From: Pasteurellaceae bacterium
GTDB taxonomy: Bacteria; Pseudomonadota; Gammaproteobacteria; Enterobacterales; Pasteurellaceae
Reading direction: 5' to 3'
Assembly: GCA_900756155.1 (NCBI GenBank)
Contig: CAAEJV010000003.1
Location: forward strand, 1 to 64,000
DNA length: 64,000 nucleotides
Part shown: positions 18,994 to 26,370 of the stretch, piece by piece
How positions within the stretch are numbered: the first letter of the stretch is position 1
How the letters are laid out: every line of letters starts with the position of its first letter
Notes under the pieces: model-generated
The model's database searches: none
Seen by the model: the letters and a program-made list of their open reading frames with translations, nothing else
What the model was told of the DNA's origin: nothing
Position numbers and translations under genes: made by a program

Positions 18994-19305
18994 ATGAACT
19001 TTAAAGACATTTTAGAGACTTTACCAAGCATTGATCATTTAACAGGTTTAGACGTATTAAACGGTAAAACCGTGATTCATCATATTCCTGCTGCACCGGG
19101 CAAACTTGGCTCGCTTCGTCTTTATAATGCGTTAGCAGAAAAATTTAACGGAAAATTAGACCGCACTTCAGCGCAGCAAGGCATTGAATGGTTTGCAGAG
19201 CATGTAGAAGATGCCAAACAAAATCCTGGAAAACACCCGAATATTGATTTATTGTTTAAAGTGGTGGCAGAGGATGTAGTTTATTCACTTGTGCCATTAA
19301 ACTAA
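18994..19305 (+). CDS. DUF2322 family protein
   Basis: A 103-residue soluble protein containing HHIPAAPGKLGSLRLYNAL, which I recall as the DUF2322 family of Pasteurellaceae and Neisseriaceae. No signal peptide, membrane segment or catalytic motif is evident, and no function is known. RBS GAGGAAAGC precedes ATG 18994. Located 19 bases after murB, probably the last gene of the narQ-murB transcript. A USS lies within it near 19160. Confidence 0.72.
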   Translation: MNFKDILETLPSIDHLTGLDVLNGKTVIHHIPAAPGKLGSLRLYNALAEKFNGKLDRTSAQQGIEWFAEHVEDAKQNPGKHPNIDLLFKVVAEDVVYSLVPLN

Positions 19306-19351
19306 TTTGGAAAATTTTCAGTGATTAATTTGAACTTTTAATCGTTAAAAA

Positions 19352-19433
19352 CTGTCAAATAAAACAAATTGAGGTATAATGACAATAGTTGTTATACAAT
19401 AACAAATAAGTAATGAGTCGGGGCCTAGCTCCG
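19352..19433 (+). promoter_or_regulatory. rpoH promoter and structured 5' leader
   Basis: A sigma-70 promoter: CTGTCA (19352-19357), 17-bp spacer, TATAAT (19375-19380). Just after the expected start site is a perfect 7-3-7 inverted repeat TTGTTAT/ATAACAA (19389-19405). Next comes a GC-rich hairpin CGGGGC/GCTCCG (19419-19433) immediately before the ribosome site GAGGAG. Confidence 0.65.
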
Positions 19434-19451
19434 CATGCTGTGAGGAGAAAA

Positions 19452-20294
19452 ATGAATAAAGAAACTCAAATGATGTTAGTACCTCAAGGTAGCATCGAAG
19501 GTTATATTCGAGCAGCAAACGAATATCCGATGCTGACAGCAGAGGAAGAAAAAAGCTTAGCAGAACGTTTGTATTATGATGGTGATATTGAAGCAGCGAA
19601 AAAATTAGTTTTATCACACTTACGTTTTGTTATTCATGTTGCACGTGGTTATTCTGGTTATGGATTGCCACAAGCAGATTTAATTCAAGAAGGTAATATT
19701 GGATTAATGAAAGCGGTAAAACGTTTTAATCCGGAAGTGGGTGTTCGCCTTGTATCTTTTGCGGTGCATTGGATCAAAGCTGAAATCCATGAATATGTCC
19801 TTCGCAACTGGCGTATTGTGAAAGTCGCGACCACAAAAGCACAACGTAAATTGTTCTTTAACCTACGTAAAACTAAACAACGTTTAGGTTGGTTCAATGA
19901 AAACGAAGTGGATATGGTGGCGAATGAGCTTGGCGTGTCAAAAGAAGATGTCATCGAAATGGAATCCCGTATGACTGGGGCTGATGTAGGCTTTGATTTG
20001 CCAACAGACGATGACGATGAGGCTTATGTACCTTCTTTATATTTAGAAGATAAAAGCTCAAACTTCGCGGCAGAACTTGAAAGTGAAAACTTTGAAGAAC
20101 AAGCCACAGAAAAATTAGGTACAGCATTAGCTAACCTTGATGAACGTAGCCAAGAGATTATCAAAGCACGTTGGTTAGACGATGAGAAAGCGACCCTTCA
20201 CGATCTTGCAGCAAAATATAATGTGTCTGCAGAACGTATTCGTCAGCTTGAAGCCAATGCACTGAAAAAACTTAAAAGTGCGGTTGATTTCTAA
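19452..20294 (+). CDS. rpoH: RNA polymerase sigma factor RpoH (sigma-32)
   Basis: A heat-shock sigma factor of 280 residues (E. coli 284). ATG 19452 is chosen because GTGAGGAG precedes it and the protein then begins MNKETQMMLVPQGS; an ATG at 19413 lies in the leader. Region 2 is clear (LVLSHLRFVIHVARGYSGYGLPQADLIQEGNIGLMKA). The RpoH box QRKLFFNLRKTK, which contacts chaperones and core polymerase, follows. Region 4 ends with the HTH YNVSAERIRQLEANALKKL. Confidence 0.97.
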   Translation: MNKETQMMLVPQGSIEGYIRAANEYPMLTAEEEKSLAERLYYDGDIEAAKKLVLSHLRFVIHVARGYSGYGLPQADLIQEGNIGLMKAVKRFNPEVGVRLVSFAVHWIKAEIHEYVLRNWRIVKVATTKAQRKLFFNLRKTKQRLGWFNENEVDMVANELGVSKEDVIEMESRMTGADVGFDLPTDDDDEAYVPSLYLEDKSSNFAAELESENFEEQATEKLGTALANLDERSQEIIKARWLDDEKATLHDLAAKYNVSAERIRQLEANALKKLKSAVDF

Positions 20295-20311
20295 TCCATT
20301 TTGATAAAAAG

Positions 20312-20340
20312 AAAACCTGTCGATTATCGACAGGTTTTTT
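20312..20340. terminator. Bidirectional terminator between rpoH and plsY
   Basis: ACCTGTCGA (20315-20323) and TCGACAGGT (20327-20335) with flanking A's and T's, serving the two convergent genes. Confidence 0.93.
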
Positions 20341-20343
20341 TAT

Positions 20344-20943
20344 TTATTTCTTTTTAGATTTTCCCCACATTTTATCTTCTTGGCCTCGCCATAAACGCTG
20401 AATGTTGTCGTGGTGACGATAAATCAGCAAGCAGCAAACTAAGGCAACGGGGAAGGTAAATTCCGGTTTAAGCCACCAAACGTAGAATGGAACGAGAAGC
20501 GCCGTAATGACCGCACTTAGTGAGGAATAACGACTAATTAAGAAGACTAACAACCACGTACCTAAGGTTGAACCAGCAACGCCCCAAGAGATGGGCGCGA
20601 TGGCACCGAATGCGGTCGCGACACCTTTTCCGCCTTTAAACTGAAAGAAAATGGGGAAGATATGTCCTAAACACGCACCCAAGGCAACCATGCCTAATTC
20701 AAATTGTGTGAGGCCTAAATAATAACCCGCCCAAACAGGTAACATCCCTTTTAAAATATCGCAAATTAATACTGCGAGCGCCGCCCAACGTCCACCAATA
20801 CGTAATACATTGGTCGCACCAGGGTTATGAGAGCCATTTTTTCGCGGGTCAGGCAAGCCTGCAACCTTACAAATCAAAATTGCACTGGAAATCGAACCCA
20901 GTAAATAAGCAAAAATCATATAAAAAAGGGCAAATAGGCTCAT
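20344..20943 (-). CDS. plsY: Glycerol-3-phosphate acyltransferase PlsY
   Basis: A 199-residue inner-membrane enzyme that acylates glycerol 3-phosphate from acyl-phosphate, the first step of phospholipid synthesis. The three PlsY motifs are present: GSISSAIL, GSHNPGATNVLRIGG and FKGGKGVATAFGA. Start ATG 20943 follows GGAG by about 7 bases; an upstream GTG at 20955 is unlikely. C-terminal RHHDNIQRLWRG matches E. coli. It is divergent from folB. Confidence 0.95.
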   Translation of the reverse strand: MSLFALFYMIFAYLLGSISSAILICKVAGLPDPRKNGSHNPGATNVLRIGGRWAALAVLICDILKGMLPVWAGYYLGLTQFELGMVALGACLGHIFPIFFQFKGGKGVATAFGAIAPISWGVAGSTLGTWLLVFLISRYSSLSAVITALLVPFYVWWLKPEFTFPVALVCCLLIYRHHDNIQRLWRGQEDKMWGKSKKK

Positions 20944-21040
20944 TTTGTGCTCCACAATCTTGATTGTATTTGAAAAACTTGTTCGTTATTTTAACCAAAC
21001 TTGGTAGCATAAGCCCACTATATTTTTACAGGAATGAGAG

Positions 21041-21397
21041 ATGGATCGAATTTTTATTGAAGAATTAGTGGTCTTCGCACAAATTGGCGTGTATGACTGG
21101 GAGCAACAAATCAAACAAAAGCTTGTTTTTGATTTGGAAATGGCGTGGGATTGTCAAAAAGCTGCCGAAACGGATGATGTGCAATACTGTCTTAATTATG
21201 CCGAAGTGAGCCAATTTATTTTAGATTATGTTCAAGCTAAGCCATTTTTATTGATTGAGCGAGTGGCTTATGAAGTGGCAGACCAATTACAACAACGTTT
21301 TGGTATTTCATGGTTACGCCTCAAATTAAGCAAACCCAAAGCGGTTGCTCAAGCAAATAATGTCGGAATTATTGTAGAACGAGGCGAATTGAAATAA
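21041..21397 (+). CDS. folB: Dihydroneopterin aldolase
   Basis: A 118-residue enzyme making 6-hydroxymethyl-dihydropterin in folate synthesis. The family start MDRIFIEELVVFAQIGVYDWEQ and the catalytic KPKAVAQANNVGIIVERG are present. GGAATGAGAG precedes ATG 21041. Divergent from plsY, as in H. influenzae. Confidence 0.95.
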   Translation: MDRIFIEELVVFAQIGVYDWEQQIKQKLVFDLEMAWDCQKAAETDDVQYCLNYAEVSQFILDYVQAKPFLLIERVAYEVADQLQQRFGISWLRLKLSKPKAVAQANNVGIIVERGELK

Positions 21398-21410
21398 TCG
21401 CGGAAAATTG

Positions 21411-21444
21411 ACCGCACTTTGTTAATCTCAAAACAAAGTGCGGT
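21411..21444. terminator. Inverted USS pair as bidirectional terminator (folB / CDF gene)
   Basis: ACCGCACTTTGTT (21411-21423) and AACAAAGTGCGGT (21432-21444) form a perfect 13-bp stem built from two opposed USS cores, between convergent genes. Confidence 0.9.
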
Positions 21445-21451
21445 TCATTTT

Positions 21452-22069
21452 TTAGATGTTTTTAAGCGCCAAACGGAACGCACTCATCCCACTTTTTAAT
21501 ACCAATACACTTAGTATCATACTTGCCAATGGGTCAACCCATAACCATCCCAGAAAATAGGCACTTAGCCCCGAAAGAATAGCAATAATGGAACCGAATA
21601 AATCGGTGAGTACATGTAGATACGCCGCTTTGATATTGAGATTATCATGATCGCTGTTCAACATCATCTTTGCAACGAGAAGGTTCACCAATAATCCGAG
21701 AGAGGCAACCCCAAGCATCGGTAATGCCATCATCTCGATGGAATTTTGCCAGCGTTGAATGGCTTCAACTAAAATCATCAATGCCACAACAATCAATGAG
21801 CCGCTATTAAGTAGGGCAATGTATCTTTGTTTTTGAGCAGATAGAAACAACGCTAGCAAGGCTAAAAATAATGACAAGCTATCATTTGCCATATGCCCTG
21901 CATCAGCCATTAATGCCAAGCTGTTGAACCAATACCCCCCAAGAAATTCAATGATCATAAAGCCTGTAATGACGATAAAACTGAATGCCAAAATTTTTTT
22001 ATTTTGTGGAATATGGTCGTGATACTCATGAGCGTGCTCGTGGTGTTCATGAGAATGATGGTGAGACAT
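21452..22069 (-). CDS. CDF family metal efflux transporter lacking the C-terminal domain
   Basis: A 205-residue protein from ATG 22069, chosen because GAGGAGC precedes it; a longer frame from 22192 would cross the promoter. It has an N-terminal His-rich stretch (HHHSHEHHEHAHEYHDH) and six membrane segments. The zinc-site motifs are HMAND in helix 2 and HVLTD in helix 5. It exports Zn, Cd or similar ions by proton exchange. It stops right after helix 6, so the roughly 90-residue cytoplasmic metal-sensing domain of ZitB/YiiP is absent. Expressed from a MerR-type promoter and divergent from the MerR gene. Confidence 0.88.
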   Translation of the reverse strand: MSHHHSHEHHEHAHEYHDHIPQNKKILAFSFIVITGFMIIEFLGGYWFNSLALMADAGHMANDSLSLFLALLALFLSAQKQRYIALLNSGSLIVVALMILVEAIQRWQNSIEMMALPMLGVASLGLLVNLLVAKMMLNSDHDNLNIKAAYLHVLTDLFGSIIAILSGLSAYFLGWLWVDPLASMILSVLVLKSGMSAFRLALKNI

Positions 22070-22106
22070 ATTGCTCCTCATTGTGTCTTTAATTAACTTG
22101 AGATAA

Positions 22107-22137
22107 AGTATAAAGTCCGTAGTAACTACAAGGTCAA
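22107..22137 (-). promoter_or_regulatory. MerR-type promoter with 19-bp spacer for the CDF gene
   Basis: On the minus strand, TTGACC (22132-22137) and TATACT (22107-22112) are separated by 19 bp holding a dyad-like GTAGTTACTAC centre. The long spacer and the internal dyad are the hallmark of promoters activated by MerR, CueR and ZntR/CadR-type regulators. Confidence 0.88.
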
Positions 22138-22153
22138 GGCTTGATTTAAAAAA

Positions 22154-22537
22154 ATGAAGATTCACGAACTCAGCAAACAAAGCGGTATTCATTTAGAAAC
22201 GATTCGGTATTATGAAAAAATGGGGTTAATGCCAGAGCCTAAACGGCTGGCAAATGGCTATCGAGATTATGATGAAGCCAGTTTGAAACAATTAAAGTTT
22301 ATTAAAACCTGCCGAGCGTTGGATTTTAGCTTGGCCGAAATTAAATATTTTAATGCGTTGAAAACGCAGCAATCTCAACATTGTGAAGTGGATAGCATGT
22401 TGGCGAAGCATTTGGTTTCAGTCGAAGAAAAAATTGCCGAACTGACTGAAATTAAACATTTCCTACAGAGTTTAATTACCGAAGATGATCATCAAGCCGC
22501 AGATTGTAAAGCCATGGCCCAATTAAAAGCCTATTAA
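22154..22537 (+). CDS. MerR family metal-responsive regulator (ZntR/CadR/PbrR-like)
   Basis: A 127-residue regulator. The winged HTH is at residues 1-70 (MKIHELSKQSGIHLETIRYYEKMGL, then RDYDEASLKQLKFIK). A dimerisation helix follows (about 80-107), then a C-terminal metal loop. Cysteines are in KTCRAL, SQHCEVD at the start of the helix and AADCKAM in the loop, arranged as in CadR/PbrR/ZntR proteins. It probably activates the divergent transporter gene when Zn, Cd or Pb is high. Metal identity is inference. Confidence 0.88.
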   Translation: MKIHELSKQSGIHLETIRYYEKMGLMPEPKRLANGYRDYDEASLKQLKFIKTCRALDFSLAEIKYFNALKTQQSQHCEVDSMLAKHLVSVEEKIAELTEIKHFLQSLITEDDHQAADCKAMAQLKAY

Positions 22538-22558
22538 GTGCGGTCAAAAAATATCAAA

Positions 22559-22582
22559 AATCCGCACGTTGATGTGCGGATT
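22559..22582. terminator. Bidirectional terminator between merR-like gene and nnrS
   Basis: AATCCGCAC (22559-22567), loop GTTGAT, GTGCGGATT (22574-22582), preceded by A's. A separate USS overlaps the merR stop. Confidence 0.85.
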
Positions 22583-22587
22583 TGTCA

Positions 22588-23685
22588 TTATTCCGGATCA
22601 TCCGTAAACGCGTTGTTTCGGAATATCGGCACAAAGGTTGCGAGATACAGCACAAACACAATGGCAATTAAAATAGCGGGAATCGTGATAAAAAACAGCT
22701 CGTCCACATACATTAAACAAGCCCGGGAAAGCGCCGCCGTGAAAAGACAAAGCACGGCAAGGCGACAGAGTTTTGGGTAATCCAGTTTCGTAAAGCCACT
22801 ATGCCATAATCCCGCGGTGAGCCAAATCATCATCATACTGCCGAGAATGCCGCCGAGTGTCACCATGTGTAACGGATCGGCAGTAGGCTCATCAATTAAT
22901 TTATTGATGCCCATCCACAAATAGCCAATTGTGGCGAACAGTTGAAGAAAATAATAAGTGCGTACGTAATGTTTGCGTAGTAGTTCGTGGTGATGTAATT
23001 CACGCAACTTGGCAAGCAAGATAAAGCCAACGGCAAAGGCTGTAAACGCGGCTGTTTGTGCAGACAACCAGAGCTCTGCTGCGGTATGGAGCAGCAAGAA
23101 TGTAATTGCGATATTTTTATACACGACATTTGGGATAAATACGGGATCTTTCAATGTACTTTCTTTCAGCGCCTCTGCACCTAATAGAATGCTGACTCGA
23201 ATCGATACAAACATCACTGCCGCCATATTCAAATGCACCTGTGCACGCAATAATTTCAGGCTATCAGTCATGGCGTAAGCCGTCTGACAAACCGTAAATG
23301 CAGCAAGTAACATCAGTAAAGTAAAATTGTCGGTATTGCGATCCAACCAAAACAGCCAAGCACAAAAGAGTAACAACGTGAGCCAATAAGCAGCCACTAA
23401 AAACGAGGCGGTTTGCGGGGAAAATGGCAATAACATCAATCCTGCAAGCAAGAGCACTGTTAATATTGTCGCAATAGGTTTTAAATTACCTTTGTAATTT
23501 GTCCATTCGAGCATGGAAGCCGTCAGAAAGCCGCCGTATGCGGCTGGTAGCATAAATTCTAAGAAAATTTTGCGGTGTAGGATGAGATCATCGGGGCTGA
23601 TGAAAAAGCTCAATGCACCAACAATCGCAAGAATGGCTGCACCAACAAAGAAGGGTCGCATCGGATGGGTAAAGAAATTATTCAT
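22588..23685 (-). CDS. nnrS: NnrS family haem/copper membrane protein
   Basis: A 365-residue protein with about twelve membrane segments. NnrS features are the N-terminal HPMRPFFVGAA, LHRKIFLEFMLPAAYGGFLTA, conserved histidines and GINKL. NnrS proteins protect against nitrosative stress in denitrifiers and Vibrio, usually under nitric-oxide regulators. Here it is the last gene of an ABC importer operon and overlaps the ATPase gene by 8 bases, an unusual partner. What the importer brings in for NnrS is unknown. Confidence 0.85.
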   Translation of the reverse strand: MNNFFTHPMRPFFVGAAILAIVGALSFFISPDDLILHRKIFLEFMLPAAYGGFLTASMLEWTNYKGNLKPIATILTVLLLAGLMLLPFSPQTASFLVAAYWLTLLLFCAWLFWLDRNTDNFTLLMLLAAFTVCQTAYAMTDSLKLLRAQVHLNMAAVMFVSIRVSILLGAEALKESTLKDPVFIPNVVYKNIAITFLLLHTAAELWLSAQTAAFTAFAVGFILLAKLRELHHHELLRKHYVRTYYFLQLFATIGYLWMGINKLIDEPTADPLHMVTLGGILGSMMMIWLTAGLWHSGFTKLDYPKLCRLAVLCLFTAALSRACLMYVDELFFITIPAILIAIVFVLYLATFVPIFRNNAFTDDPE

Positions 23686-24370
23686 AGTAATGGATTCCTT
23701 GAAATTCGCGTGCGACTACGGTTTCTTCAAAGGCTGAATTACGTTCGGATAATGGCGTTGGCAAGGTAATCACATTTTGCACATCCATCCCTTTTGGAGA
23801 AAGCTGCATAATCTCTCGGCTTAATCGAGCTGCCTCAAAACGATCGTGCGTCACTAAAATGCAAGCCATGCCTTGTTGCTCAATTTTTTCCACTAACATA
23901 GCGGCTAAAATATCACGTAAATCACGATCCAAACCGACAAAAGGTTCGTCCAATAAGGCTAGATCACAGCCGCATAGCAATAGACGCAAAAATGCCACGC
24001 GTTTTGCCATTCCTCCCGATAATTCGGTCGGGTATTTATTCAAATCACCCGAAGAAAGTCCGATCTTTTCTGCTAGCGCAATGATTTCATTTTCATTAGG
24101 ATTATCCATAAAAATGGCAATATTCTGCATGGCAGTGAGATTTTCTAATAGACGATTTTCTTGAAACAGAAAGCCCGTTTTACGGAATGTATTATTGATT
24201 TCGCCCGATTTTGGTGTTTCCAAACCTGAAATCAAACGCAGCACAGTGGTTTTGCCACAACCGCTTGGGCCGAATAAAGTTTTCACTTCGCCTGGTTGTA
24301 AATCCATACTGAAATCGCGCACGATAGGATCGCGGAGAATTTCAAAACGCACATTCTTTAAACTCAGCAT
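23678..24370 (-). CDS. ABC transporter ATP-binding protein (nitrate/sulfonate/taurine type)
   Basis: A 230-residue ATPase from ATG 24370, chosen because GGAG precedes it and it overlaps the permease stop (TAATG); a GTG 12 bases earlier is less likely. Walker A GPSGCGKTT, Q-loop FLFQENRLL, signature LSGGMAKRVAF and Walker B LALLDEPF are present, then the H-loop VTHD. It powers the SsuB/TauB-like importer encoded with it. Confidence 0.92.
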   Translation of the reverse strand: MLSLKNVRFEILRDPIVRDFSMDLQPGEVKTLFGPSGCGKTTVLRLISGLETPKSGEINNTFRKTGFLFQENRLLENLTAMQNIAIFMDNPNENEIIALAEKIGLSSGDLNKYPTELSGGMAKRVAFLRLLLCGCDLALLDEPFVGLDRDLRDILAAMLVEKIEQQGMACILVTHDRFEAARLSREIMQLSPKGMDVQNVITLPTPLSERNSAFEETVVAREFQGIHYYE

Positions 24371-25167
24371 TATCTTCTCCACGGCATAAACAGGATTTCC
24401 AATGGCTTGGTAATCAAATATTCAAAGAGGGAAACAAACACAATCACCAACAGCACATAAGCCATCACTGTTGACGTATCTAACATGGCTCTGGCATCGG
24501 CAATTTTTGCACCTACACCCTCATTGGCACCCAAAAGCTCAGCCATAATCACGACTTTCACGCCCATCGCAACCGCGACGCCAATGCTGGAAATCACATA
24601 GCCCGTGAGATGGGGAACATACAAATAGCGGATTTTTTTCCACAATCCGAGTTTGTACGCATCAAACAATTCTTCATGTTGTTTGTTGACACTTGCCATG
24701 CCCATGGCGGCACTGGCAAAGGTCAGCGGGGCGACTAATACGATAATGGTAAATAGCACGCTAGGATTGCCAAAGCCAAACCAAAATAATGCCATCACGA
24801 CCCAAATGATCGGCGGCATGGCTAATAAAATCGTAATCACGGGTTTGAGCAATGCCATAGCAGTTTTAAAGCTGCCCGCAATCAGCCCTGTGGCTAAGCC
24901 TGCGACTAATGCAATGGTAATACCCACCACAGCACGCCATAACGAAATGCCGATTTCGTTTTGTTGGAAATGTTCGAGCAGCTCAAGGGCTTTTTGAAAA
25001 ACATCCGCGGGAGCAGGCAGCATAAATTCACCAAATACTGAGCTGCCCCAAGCCCACAAGGCAACAACCATCATCGCCACACTCAAGCCGGTAAAGCCGC
25101 TCCAGAGATAGTCGATGATGTAAAACAGGACAGGTTGTGGTTTACGGATTTTGTCAGTTTTAATCAT
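24370..25167 (-). CDS. ABC transporter permease (nitrate/sulfonate/taurine type)
   Basis: A 265-residue membrane protein with about six segments and the BPD_transp_1 coupling motif near GMASVNKQHEELFDAYKLG (the EAA loop). It resembles SsuC/TauC permeases. It lies 21 bases after the binding-protein gene and overlaps the ATPase gene start. Confidence 0.9.
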   Translation of the reverse strand: MIKTDKIRKPQPVLFYIIDYLWSGFTGLSVAMMVVALWAWGSSVFGEFMLPAPADVFQKALELLEHFQQNEIGISLWRAVVGITIALVAGLATGLIAGSFKTAMALLKPVITILLAMPPIIWVVMALFWFGFGNPSVLFTIIVLVAPLTFASAAMGMASVNKQHEELFDAYKLGLWKKIRYLYVPHLTGYVISSIGVAVAMGVKVVIMAELLGANEGVGAKIADARAMLDTSTVMAYVLLVIVFVSLFEYLITKPLEILFMPWRR

Positions 25168-25188
25168 GTTATGTAATTCAGTTTCAAA

Positions 25189-26166
25189 TTAAGCCAAGAA
25201 GAATTTATCATCTGGTAATTTACCACCTAAGAGTTTTGGATTGAACTCCATCAAGGTTTCATAGAATTGCATGATTTCATTTTTCAGTTCACTGGCTTTG
25301 GTTACCGTTAAGCGCGCACCGTCTAAGCCCATTTCAATAGCGGCTTCTGGTGCTGGCAGATAATTAGCGCCAATTTCAGCCGCACTTTTGCGGTTAGCCA
25401 TAATCCAGTTTAACGCATCACTTAAATCTTGATGGAATAGATCAAATTCTGCCTTATGTGCGTGGAAGTATTCTTCATTGGCAATAATGCCCGCCATTGG
25501 AATAAGCGGTTTTGTATTAAATGCTTGTCCCCATTCTTTCACTAAATCAAACCCACGCACAATCTCCGTACCGACAATTTTAGCTTTCTGCACAACGGCG
25601 CTCGCCATCGGTTCCGGCAGAATGGCAGCATGGAAATCTTTCAGTAAAAACAAGCCAATTGCTTCGGTTGGTGTTGCCGCATAGGTGATCTCTACTTTAT
25701 TGATATCAATATTCAGTTTTTTCAGTAAAGCTTGCAATACGATGTCAGGCATATCGTTTTTAAATGGCACAAGGATTTTTTTACCCACCAATTCTTGCGG
25801 TGAAGTAATGGCACCACCTTTGCACATCAATTGCGTAATACCATTGGTGAGAATATTCACCATGCCAACTTGTTGTCCTTGATTACGTAAATTCACACCT
25901 ACATTACTTGGGCTCATCATCACTTTAAATTGCCCACTTGCCACACCCGCACGCAGCTGATCAGGTGAACGCCAAATCTCTAATGCGACATCTGCTTCTT
26001 TTGCTAGTTTACCTTGTGCTGCCGCCACCGCAATGGTCACACTTGGCATCGCCGGTGCACCATAAATAGTAAATTGTTCTTTCGTTGCTGCAAAGAGAGA
26101 AGGCGACATACCCACTGCTGTAAGTGCCGCACTCATTCTTAAAAAATCACGTCTATTCATTACCAT
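25189..26166 (-). CDS. ABC transporter substrate-binding protein with Tat signal (NitT/TauT family)
   Basis: A 325-residue protein whose N-terminus MNRRDFLRMSAALTAVG is a twin-arginine signal, so it is folded before export to the periplasm. The mature part resembles SsuA/TauA/NMT1 binding proteins (motifs GAPAMPSVTIAVAAAQGKL, LVGKKILVPFKND). AAGGAAAT precedes ATG 26166. A Tat signal on such a protein may mean a bound cofactor or metal. First gene of the operon with permease, ATPase and nnrS. Ligand unknown. Confidence 0.88.
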   Translation of the reverse strand: MVMNRRDFLRMSAALTAVGMSPSLFAATKEQFTIYGAPAMPSVTIAVAAAQGKLAKEADVALEIWRSPDQLRAGVASGQFKVMMSPSNVGVNLRNQGQQVGMVNILTNGITQLMCKGGAITSPQELVGKKILVPFKNDMPDIVLQALLKKLNIDINKVEITYAATPTEAIGLFLLKDFHAAILPEPMASAVVQKAKIVGTEIVRGFDLVKEWGQAFNTKPLIPMAGIIANEEYFHAHKAEFDLFHQDLSDALNWIMANRKSAAEIGANYLPAPEAAIEMGLDGARLTVTKASELKNEIMQFYETLMEFNPKLLGGKLPDDKFFLA

Positions 26167-26370
26167 GGTTATTTCCTTATTGAATCAGGGCTAATACCTA
26201 TATTTTGATAATAGTTTTCATTAATTATCTTACTAGCTGTGACTAAAGTAAAGAAAGACAAAAGTGCAGTCAGATTTCCCGTGATTTTCGTTAAAAAAGA
26301 AAAATTGAATCCTTATTCAAAATAGGCAACAATACCCAGAATAATTTCGTGATATTAAGTGGGAATAAAT

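Noticed and set aside
22070..22192. Longer CDF transporter start at 22192
   Set aside because: It would cross the MerR-type promoter and the divergent merR start; GAGGAGC before 22069 is a better ribosome site.
26200..26260. FNR site before the NnrS operon
   Set aside because: Only one TTGAT half-site near TTTGATAATAG is seen; the second half does not match.
26167..26370. tRNA or att site at the left edge of the hsd locus
   Set aside because: No tRNA, integrase or matching direct repeat was found at the borders; the area is AT-rich promoter sequence with one degenerate USS.
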